64,000 bases of DNA from an uncultured bacterium (GTDB lineage Bacteria; UBP6; UBA1177). Shown piece by piece: positions 1-6,005 of the stretch. Positions within the stretch are counted from its first letter, which is position 1; every line of letters begins with the position of its first letter. The position numbers and the translations under genes are program-made. The stretch lies in the NCBI GenBank assembly GCA_905233945.1, contig CAJOFY010000006.1, positions 1-64,000 on the forward strand. Reading direction: 5' to 3'. Under the pieces are notes generated by a model. That model worked only from the letters and a program-made list of their open reading frames with translations. It made no database searches and had not been told where the DNA came from.

Positions 1-120
1 ATAAGGTTTTGTTTCATAACCGACAGGCTGCCAGTATACTTCCTTGCAGAAATCGTGAAGATATTTCAAATATTTCTGATCTATAGAAATGAATTTCAGA
101 TTATTTTTCAGAGAGAACAC
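1..120 (-). CDS. ToxN/AbiQ-like type III toxin, N-terminal part (runs off window)
   Basis: Absent from the ORF track because it has no ATG and is cut by the window edge. On the minus strand a GTG at 120-118, preceded by GAGGA at 130-126, opens a frame that stays open for 40 codons to base 1. The visible protein contains FISIDQKYLKYLHDF and later GYETKPY. This resembles the start of ToxN/AbiQ endoribonucleases, where an I-x-x-x-Y-hydrophobic-x-Y-L stretch is followed by a KPY or RPY before a V/I-G strand. It follows a promoter, a short RNA and a rho-independent terminator, which is the standard arrangement of type III toxin-antitoxin loci. Only about a quarter of a typical toxin is visible, so family membership is likely but not certain. 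Confidence 0.6.
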   Translation of the reverse strand, partial: MFSLKNNLKFISIDQKYLKYLHDFCKEVYWQPVGYETKPY

Positions 121-130
121 AGTTTTCCTC

Positions 131-158
131 AAAAAAAATAGGCTGCCCGAAAGCAGCC
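131..158 (-). terminator. Rho-independent terminator between antitoxin RNA and toxin
   Basis: On the minus strand GGCTGC pairs with GCAGCC around a 6-nt loop (158-141) and is followed by TA and eight T residues. In type III systems a terminator at this position sets the antitoxin-to-toxin ratio. Confidence 0.75.
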
Positions 159-212
159 CTCGTTAATCTTCATCTCTTTGCGGAAATCCGCAGGTTAATG
201 GAGACCTTCCGA
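131..212 (-). ncRNA. Candidate type III antitoxin RNA
   Basis: A transcript of about 80 nt would start near 212 from the minus-strand promoter and end at the terminator at 158-131, just before the ToxN-like start codon. It contains no credible ORF. Two ATTAAC motifs lie 32 nt apart. The first is followed by a small perfect hairpin (TGCGGA/TCCGCA, 192-179) and the second by the terminator hairpin, so the RNA looks like one and a half degenerate units of motif plus hairpin. Known type III antitoxins are tandem-repeat RNAs that fold as pseudoknots and are cut by the toxin. Calling this the antitoxin is an inference from position and architecture. Confidence 0.45.
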
Positions 213-218
213 CCAAGA

Positions 219-246
219 AGTATAGAGATGAAAATAAAAATGTCAA
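219..246 (-). promoter_or_regulatory. Sigma-70-type promoter for the candidate antitoxin RNA
   Basis: On the minus strand, TTGACA (246-241), 16 bp, then TATACT (224-219). This is close to consensus and is the strongest-looking promoter at this end of the window. Bases 247-311 upstream are A/T-rich with nothing recognised. Confidence 0.7.
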
Positions 247-311
247 GATAAAATGAAAAATTTTTCTAATTTATTTTTTATTTTTCTTGAATGCGTTTGC
301 TGCGAAACTTT

Positions 312-413
312 GACCTCACCTCTTTGAATTCCCCTCTCCAGTGTGGCGAGGGGAGTCGTCATGTTGAGCGAAGCGAAACATCTCTGACCTTGAACGGAAA
401 TGGAAATTATTTT
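312..413. repeat. Direct repeat, copy 1 (upstream of rhuM-like gene)
   Basis: Bases 312-390 match 1387-1465 with a single difference in 79 positions. Bases 393-413 match 1536-1556 exactly. The unit holds a hairpin (CCCCTC/GAGGGG) and the phrase GTTGAGCGAAGCGAAAC. It lies in the gap of about 390 bases between the toxin start and the rhuM-like gene. Bases 414-507 are A/T-rich with nothing else recognised. Confidence 0.85.
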
Positions 414-507
414 AACGATGCATTTTCTTAATGATGAAATTTTTTGTTGATATATATTAGAAAATCAATATTCTTAATTTGCAAAAACTGTTCAATTGGA
501 TAATGAT

Positions 508-1376
508 ATGCAAAACAACACAACTAATCAATTTGATTTTAAAGAAAATGAAATAGTTTTGTATCAGCCGAATGATGCTGTTCATTTGGAAGTCAGAATG
601 GCAGACGAAACCGTTTGGCTCAGCCGTATTCAAATGGCAGAGTTGTTTGACCGTGACATCAAAACAATAGGAAAACATATCGCTAATGCACGACATGAAG
701 AATTGAAAGGACAAGTGGTGGTCGCAAAATTTGCGACTACCACTCAGCACGGAGCAATTCAAGGTAAAACACAGACACACTTGACGGAATATTACAATCT
801 TGATGTCATTATTTCCGTCGGTTACCGCGTCAAATCAAATCGGGGCGTAGAGTTTAGAAAGTGGGCAACCAGCGTTTTGAAGGACTATCTTCTTAAAGGT
901 TATTCCATAAACCAAAGGATTGAACGCCTTGAAAACCGTGTAAGCAAGACGGAAGAGAAAATAGATTTTTTGTCCGCACCTCGTTGCCGCCGGCAGAAGG
1001 AATTTTCTTCAACGGTCAGATTTTCGATGCCTATACATTTGTGTGCGACCTGATCCGCAGTGCGAAAAAACAGATAATATTGTTCGATAATTACATCGAT
1101 GACAGCGTTCTTAAAATGCTCGACAAACATAGTGACGGTGTTGATGTCAGCATTCTGACCAAAAGCGTTTCACCGCAGCTGCAGCTTGATATTGAGAAGC
1201 ACAATTCCCAATATTCTCCAATAAAATTACAAGTTTTCACAAATTCTCACGACCGCTTTCTATGCATTGATGAGACGGTTTATCACATCGGGGCATCGCT
1301 CAAAGATTTGGGCAAAAAGTGGTTCGCTTTCAATAAAATGGAAATCGATACCGAGAGCTTGATGAAAAAATTATGA
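508..1376 (+). pseudogene. RhuM-family protein, frameshifted
   Basis: Two ORFs together make one RhuM-like protein. The first (ATG at 508, or TTG at 496) carries the N-terminal DNA-binding-like half, with WLSRIQMAELFDRD and GYRVKSNRGVEFRKWA. The second, in the -1 frame from about 984, carries FFNGQIFDAYTFVCDLI and ends at ASLKDLGKKWFAFNKME. The family is normally one chain of about 330 residues reading through DFFVRT-LPPAEG. Here a T6 run at 966-971 is one T short. The zero-frame sequence T-TTT-TTG is also a formal -1 slippery heptamer, so slippage could restore the product. RhuM proteins are often found in defence or mobile islands; their function is poorly defined. Confidence 0.7.
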
Positions 1377-1386
1377 TGGCGGCTCA

Positions 1387-1556
1387 GACCTCACCTCTTT
1401 GGATTCCCCTCTCCAGTGTGGCGAGGGGAGTCGTCATGTTGAGCGAAGCGAAACATCTCTGACCTCTCCGTCACTGCGTGACACCTCCCCTGCCTCAGGG
1501 GAGACAAGAAGCGGTAGAAATATCTTATAACTTTAAACGGAAATGGAAATTATTTT
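1387..1556. repeat. Direct repeat, copy 2 (downstream of rhuM-like gene), with internal hairpin insert
   Basis: Same unit as at 312-413, but split by about 70 extra bases that contain a perfect hairpin CTCCCCTG-CCT-CAGGGGAG (1485-1503). A hairpin with the same arms occurs inside gspI at 31633-31651, so the insert belongs to a dispersed repeat family. The distal end overlaps the stop codon of the Vsr remnant. Bases 1377-1735 contain no intact gene. Confidence 0.85.
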
Positions 1557-1735
1557 GGGGAGTAGGAGACTTCCGGTTCCGCTGCGGCGGCGAAACCGCT
1601 GTCAAGGTCGGGGTATTCGAAAGGTTTTTGCGGGTTTTTGCCGATCCGTGAGGCGATTTTCGCCATCGTTTCTTCGAAAGAGGATGATTTCAGCTCGCAT
1701 TCCCAGACAACGATCACATTCCAGCCGCTTTGTAA
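1550..1735 (-). pseudogene. C-terminal remnant of a Vsr-type very short patch repair endonuclease
   Basis: Read on minus directly after the stop of the HNH gene and in the same frame. About 60 codons contain GWNVIVVWECEL, the hallmark C-terminal strand of Vsr endonucleases, and then a tail ending EVSYSPK before TAA (1552-1550). The catalytic N-terminal two thirds are missing and there is no plausible start codon of its own. Vsr normally nicks at T:G mismatches next to a cytosine methylase gene; no methylase is present here. It is either a dead fragment or a readthrough tail of the HNH protein. The plus-strand ORF of 71 aa listed here is its shadow. Confidence 0.7.
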
Positions 1736-2470
1736 TTAAGCTCTACCAAGAAAAATGACATCTTGATGATATTTTAGGTTCGAGAGTAAATCTGCAGAGA
1801 TTTTTAAATCGAATTTTTTGTTTTGATCTATCTTTAACAAATCTATGTTTTGGTTTTCAAATTCTTTGGAACAAACAATTCTTCCTTCATCGCTGAAAGT
1901 TATCAGTCCGACATCAAACAGTTTGTCGTAAAGCGGTGAAAGAAGAAATCCGTTTTCTGAACTTAAACGCTGCTCATTAGTGCTGACAGCCCACGGTTTT
2001 ATATGGCTGGCAAGAAGTATTCTTCTATCATTAACGCCTGTTACAATGCAGCGACCGTCATATTTTTCGATCAATTTTTCACGAAAAATACCTTGTCCAA
2101 TTCTTGCACTGATAATGGCTTTACGTTCTGTTTCGGTAATTGTTTTAGGAGTCTCTATAAACTGTTCGTATGAGGTGTCGAGTAAAAGCGCATCATTAGC
2201 AGCAAGGAAATTACGATATTGCTTTAAAGAATTGCTGTACATATTGTTGCCACGGCTATTTTTTTCCACAAATAGACTGCTTAAAAACGCTTTTTGTATA
2301 GCAATATCGAGTTCACTTAAAGTCATTTCGGTTAAAGGCTTTTCGGTTAATTTCCAAACAATAAAATCTTTTGAGCAAGCATTTAATCCGCTTTTATAAT
2401 GCTGAGCGGTAGAATCACTTTTTAGAGCTGATAAAATCATCCAATCTTTAAAGGTTTGCAGATCTTGCAT
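1736..2470 (-). CDS. HNH endonuclease, restriction-like
   Basis: 244 residues. The C-terminal half carries a clear HNH_2-type nuclease: CIVTGVNDRRILLASHIKPW, followed about 20 residues later by NGFLLSPLYDKLFDVGLI, where the His and Asn/His metal-binding positions are expected. The N-terminal half (about 1-110) has no catalytic motif I recognise and may be a DNA-binding or specificity part. The start has AAGGAG at good spacing. Such proteins occur as stand-alone restriction endonucleases in defence islands, which fits the RhuM, Vsr and toxin remnants around it. No cognate methylase is visible in the window. Confidence 0.75.
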   Translation of the reverse strand: MQDLQTFKDWMILSALKSDSTAQHYKSGLNACSKDFIVWKLTEKPLTEMTLSELDIAIQKAFLSSLFVEKNSRGNNMYSNSLKQYRNFLAANDALLLDTSYEQFIETPKTITETERKAIISARIGQGIFREKLIEKYDGRCIVTGVNDRRILLASHIKPWAVSTNEQRLSSENGFLLSPLYDKLFDVGLITFSDEGRIVCSKEFENQNIDLLKIDQNKKFDLKISADLLSNLKYHQDVIFLGRA

Positions 2471-2691
2471 TTTTTACTCCTTTCAAACAAAAACCTGAAA
2501 ACATATTTTTTTTTACGCGGAAATCAATTCTGAAGTTGCAAAAAGTCGACAGACTATAAGTATCAAAATTCCCCTGCGGTTATTGTCGCTGACGGCGGGG
2601 CGGGAAGGTGCGCCGCGCGGCGGCTTTTAAATAAGCTCACTTCAAACTGTGCGCTTGAAGCGCAAACTTTGCACAGACATATATCTGGAAC

Positions 2692-2735
2692 TTGAATTTT
2701 GATAAAATTCTGATAAAATACTGATAACTTTTTGC
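2692..2735 (+). promoter_or_regulatory. Promoter and repeated operator-like boxes for the Phd-type antitoxin
   Basis: TTGAAT (2692-2697), 16 bp, TAAAAT (2714-2719). Three copies of a TGATAAAAT/TGATAACTT-like box follow each other at about 11-bp spacing across the -10 region. That is a plausible binding site for autorepression by the antitoxin encoded just downstream. The rest of 2471-2691 shows only a GC-rich stretch near 2590-2630 and no gene. Confidence 0.45.
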
Positions 2736-2753
2736 ATTTTTTAGGAGGAAATT

Positions 2754-3017
2754 ATGCAAATTCGCCCAGTCTCAGATCTACGCAACAAATTCTCTGACAT
2801 AGAGAGTTTGGTTTTTTCAAAGAAAGAGCCGGTTTTCCTGACAAAAAACGGTTACGGTTCTATGGTGGTGATGAGCCTTGATATGTATGAAAGCCTTACC
2901 GAAAATATCGAGGCAAAACTTGACGCTGCGGATATTCAGGCTGAAGAGAGCCCGGAACGTCTTTCCCATGATGAAGTTTTTGATGCTGTCCGAGCACGCA
3001 TAGGGTCAACTAAATGA
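2754..3017 (+). CDS. Phd/YefM-family antitoxin
   Basis: 87 residues with the typical Phd/YefM N-terminal fold: IRPVSDLRNKFSDIE, then PVFLTKNGYGSMVVMS and YESL. Phd/YefM antitoxins bind their operator through this part and mask the toxin with the C-terminal tail (here ESPERLSHDEVFDAVRARI). The RBS AGGAGG is strong. The gene ends in an ATGA-type overlap with the start of a RelE/ParE-type toxin, but that toxin is truncated, so this is an orphan antitoxin. Confidence 0.85.
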   Translation: MQIRPVSDLRNKFSDIESLVFSKKEPVFLTKNGYGSMVVMSLDMYESLTENIEAKLDAADIQAEESPERLSHDEVFDAVRARIGSTK

Positions 3018-3088
3018 GCTACAAGTTACGTTATCTTCCCGTTACAGATCTTCCAGGGCTTTCTTTTCCTTTTCTTCGACTGTTTTGA
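3014..3088 (+). pseudogene. Truncated RelE/ParE-type toxin, first codons only
   Basis: An ATG overlapping the antitoxin stop begins MSYKLRYLPV, a typical RelE/ParE start (a YKLRYLP-type first strand). The frame then runs into the antisense of the convergent small lipoprotein gene and stops after 24 codons. The toxin was evidently deleted apart from about ten codons, with the junction near 3042. Confidence 0.6.
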
Positions 3089-3236
3089 CGGCGTCGTTGA
3101 GTTTCTTTTCAGCTTCCTGCTTCATTTCGATCATTTTCTGCGCTTCAGTTGCGGGGGTCGGCGGCTGTTTCCCGCATGAGGAGAGAAGAAGCGAGAACAA
3201 AAGGGCAAAAATTGCGATAATTGATGATCTTTTCAT
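3042..3236 (-). CDS. Small lipoprotein, function unknown
   Basis: 64 residues. A signal peptide of about 20 residues ends in the lipobox LLSSC (Cys20). The mature part is a short Pro stretch followed by a charged, probably helical segment (KQEAEKKLNDAVKTVEEKEKK). It resembles small coiled-coil envelope lipoproteins in general, but I do not recognise a family. It is the last gene of the minus-strand run that includes the nitroreductase and GH13 genes. Confidence 0.6.
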   Translation of the reverse strand: MKRSSIIAIFALLFSLLLSSCGKQPPTPATEAQKMIEMKQEAEKKLNDAVKTVEEKEKKALEDL

Positions 3237-3248
3237 TTATGCCTCCTG

Positions 3249-3764
3249 TTACAGATACTTTACTGTCGCTTCCAGCGGTTTCTTTTCGGTGTGTCTGGGC
3301 GATGGTTCCGCATCCGCAGCCGCGTAGCCGAGATCCATGAAAAGGACTGATCTTTCGTTTGCCGGGAGGTCGAACGCCTTTTCGAGCGCAGTGTTTCCGA
3401 ACATGTTGCACCAGGTCGTGCCGAGCCCGAGTTCAGCCGCCTGAAGCATGATGTGGGTCGCGACGATGCTGACATCCTCGATCCCGGCGTGGATCCCTTC
3501 TTCATTCGGGTTTTTCCAATCTTCATCAGTATTGTAGGTGAAAATGAGAACTGTCGGCGCGTTGTAGCGGCACGGAGTCAGAGTGTCGAGTTTTGCGAGC
3601 AGGGCTGCGTCCTCAATGACGTAAATCCTCTGCGGCTGCTGGTTTTTCGCGGTCGGAGCGATGTTTCCTGCTTCAAGAATTTTGTCGAGGATCTCCTTTT
3701 CCACTTTTTTGTCCGAATAACTCCTGACAGAGTAGCGTTTTTTCGCGAGTTCGATGAAATCCAT
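3249..3764 (-). CDS. Nitroreductase-family flavoprotein
   Basis: 171 residues, the length of the short FMN-dependent nitroreductase group. KKRYSVRSYSDKKV at the N terminus supplies the FMN-phosphate contact, APTAKNQQPQRIYVI the second flavin motif, and ELGLGTTWCNMF the later flavin-binding segment. These enzymes reduce small electron acceptors with NAD(P)H and probably act as dimers in the cytoplasm; the substrate cannot be predicted. It follows the GH13 gene by 9 bases. Confidence 0.85.
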   Translation of the reverse strand: MDFIELAKKRYSVRSYSDKKVEKEILDKILEAGNIAPTAKNQQPQRIYVIEDAALLAKLDTLTPCRYNAPTVLIFTYNTDEDWKNPNEEGIHAGIEDVSIVATHIMLQAAELGLGTTWCNMFGNTALEKAFDLPANERSVLFMDLGYAAADAEPSPRHTEKKPLEATVKYL

Positions 3765-3773
3765 GTTTCCTCC

Positions 3774-6005
3774 TTAGTTGTAGATTATTTCTGCGCCGAA
3801 TGGTTCGAGCGTGATCTCGATTTTGTTTTTCGCTTCTATTTCCTCGCCGGAAAAGAGCGTTTCAAGCTTGCCGCTCAGTTTCAGTGCCGACAAGTCGAGG
3901 GTGATTTTCTCCTCGTCTTCTCCGTTGTTGAAGACGGCGATTACAGTGTCATCTCCCTGAACCATTGCGAAAGCGTAGATATTTTCCGAAACAGCGAGGT
4001 TTTTCCTCATTCCGTGCATGAGTGCCGGATGGTTTTTGCGGAAGTTACCGAGAATTTGAGTGTGCGAAAGGTTTTCCTTCTGGTTTTCGCTCAGATCGTC
4101 GCCGAAAAGAGCCATTCTTCTGTTGTCGGGATCGTTCGCGCCCGGCATTCCGAATTCGTCGCCCTGATAGATTATCGGGATCCCGGGGTGGGTGAACATG
4201 AACGTCAAAGCGTTGCGCATTTTTTTGAACGGAAGCTCCTCTTCAGGCAGCTCCGGAGAGTTTTCCCACACTTTCTGGTCAGCTTCTGCGCCTCCCTGCG
4301 ACGAAACACCGTCAAAATCCTTGTTCGCAAGGCTCAGAGCCCTCGCAACATCGTGATTTCCGATGAAATTGCCCATGATCGAGCCTTTGTAAAAGTCGTT
4401 CTGATAGCGGTAGTCGTTGGTTTTGAGGAATTTAGAGAAAGTCTCAAAATCCTCGCTCTGCAGGAGGAATGTCCGCACGATGTGGTGGTAAAGCGGGAAG
4501 TCGAACTGACCGTCGAGCTTGTTTTCGCCAAGGTAGTAGCCGATCTCGTCCCAGCCCATATCTCCTGTGAAAGTCTCGCCGATCATGTAGAAAAGGATTC
4601 CAGTCGTTGTGACCCTGCGCTGGATCGCAGTTTTCAGAGTTGTTGTAAAGTCGAGTTCCATGAGCCGTATCGCGTCAAGACGCAGGCCGTCGATGTCGAA
4701 TTCCTGAATGAGCCAGATCAAGTGATTGATGACCGCTTCCATCGCCTCGTCGCTGCGGTAGTTTATGTCGGCGAGATAATCGGTGAACCAGCAGTCGATC
4801 GGTCTTTCCCAGCCGCATGAATAGCCGCCGTTCGAATTTGCCGGAAGACCATCTTTTGCCATATTGAACCAGCCGCGGTTTTTGTATGTTTTCCAGAGAT
4901 ATGAATCGGTGTGGACGTGATTTGGCACGAAGTCAAACATTACTCTTATTCCCTTTTTATGCGCTTTCTGAATGAGCTCGTGCAGCTTTTCCTCGCTTCC
5001 GAAGTGCTTTTCAATTGGCGAATCGAGTCCAGGAATGTGAAGTTCGTTCGTCCAGCCCGTCGCAATAGGCCAGTATGAGTGGTAAGCCGCGTAGTAACGG
5101 CTGTCTCCGCCCATTCCCTTGCCGGGATTTTCTGTATTTGCTATGGGAGAGCTGATCCACAGGACGTTTACACCCATGCCGGAAAAGTAGTTGTCGTCGA
5201 TTTTGTCGATGATCCCCTGAAAATCGCCCCCCTGCCAGTTCGCTTTTTCGTCGATGTCTGAAAACGGATTGTCGTTGCTTTCGTCGCCGTTTTTGAAGCG
5301 GTCTGTCATAAGCTGGTACATGAAGGAATCCTGCCATTCAAACGGCGTTTTCTCGATCCATACCGGCACCGTGAGAACTTCCGAGGCAAAACCGTCGGTA
5401 TCGAAAATTTTGAAGAACCATGTGAACTTTCCGCTTTCTTTTGCTTCGTAATCTATAGAAATCATTCCTGTTTTCTTATCAAACGAATAATCGGCCCCGT
5501 CTCTTCCGAGCAGAATCTCCGATTTTTTGAAATCGGGGTCTTTGCCTGAAATTCCGGCAGTGAACCGGATCTGGAACTTTATGTTTTTTCCGGAAATTTC
5601 AGGCCTTCCGGCAAGTTCTATTTTCGGATAGCGGCAGTCTTTCACCTCGAGTTTGCTGTACCGGATGTCTTTGTCGAACATCGTGAGCGGATTTGCGGGA
5701 TCGAGGAACGATTTCGAGTTTTTTGCCGAGAAAAAACTGTACGGGTAGTTCCCGGGAGCGAGAAAAAGTTCAGTGCTCCAGACTCCGTCCTTGTAGGTCA
5801 TCGGGGTCGAGAGCGACCAGTTGTTGAACGAACTTTTGATGTAGAGATCATCCTCGGCGCGTCCGTTTACCGAAAGTATTACTCCGCGGCAGTAGTTACC
5901 CTGAGACTCGCTGCCGCCGCAGGAAATGAAGATTGACATGAGAGCCGATAATATCAGCGCTGTAAGCGCTTTTACATGGTTGAAAGGAATACATGAATTG
6001 TCCAT
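3774..6005 (-). CDS. GH13 alpha-amylase-family lipoprotein
   Basis: 743 residues. The N terminus is a lipoprotein signal with lipobox FISC (Cys29). Next come a CBM48/AMPK-like starch-binding module (about 38-115, with SSFNNWS), a second beta domain, and the catalytic barrel from about 225. The barrel shows VMFDFVPNHVH, GLRLDAIR (nucleophile Asp), IGETFTG (acid/base Glu) and GNHDVAR (third acid). A C-terminal beta domain follows. It probably cleaves alpha-1,4-glucans such as maltodextrin at the outer membrane or in the periplasm. The start has AAGGAG, and the first 34 bases overlap the 3' end of the Omp85 gene, which suggests translational coupling. Confidence 0.88.
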   Translation of the reverse strand: MDNSCIPFNHVKALTALILSALMSIFISCGGSESQGNYCRGVILSVNGRAEDDLYIKSSFNNWSLSTPMTYKDGVWSTELFLAPGNYPYSFFSAKNSKSFLDPANPLTMFDKDIRYSKLEVKDCRYPKIELAGRPEISGKNIKFQIRFTAGISGKDPDFKKSEILLGRDGADYSFDKKTGMISIDYEAKESGKFTWFFKIFDTDGFASEVLTVPVWIEKTPFEWQDSFMYQLMTDRFKNGDESNDNPFSDIDEKANWQGGDFQGIIDKIDDNYFSGMGVNVLWISSPIANTENPGKGMGGDSRYYAAYHSYWPIATGWTNELHIPGLDSPIEKHFGSEEKLHELIQKAHKKGIRVMFDFVPNHVHTDSYLWKTYKNRGWFNMAKDGLPANSNGGYSCGWERPIDCWFTDYLADINYRSDEAMEAVINHLIWLIQEFDIDGLRLDAIRLMELDFTTTLKTAIQRRVTTTGILFYMIGETFTGDMGWDEIGYYLGENKLDGQFDFPLYHHIVRTFLLQSEDFETFSKFLKTNDYRYQNDFYKGSIMGNFIGNHDVARALSLANKDFDGVSSQGGAEADQKVWENSPELPEEELPFKKMRNALTFMFTHPGIPIIYQGDEFGMPGANDPDNRRMALFGDDLSENQKENLSHTQILGNFRKNHPALMHGMRKNLAVSENIYAFAMVQGDDTVIAVFNNGEDEEKITLDLSALKLSGKLETLFSGEEIEAKNKIEITLEPFGAEIIYN

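Noticed and set aside
1543-1758. 71-aa plus-strand ORF
   Set aside because: The minus strand here encodes the conserved end of Vsr; the plus frame is Arg-rich noise.
3453-4820. 455-aa plus-strand ORF opposite the GH13 gene
   Set aside because: Antisense shadow: the minus strand has complete GH13 motifs, and the plus translation is Phe/Val/Arg-rich without any domain.
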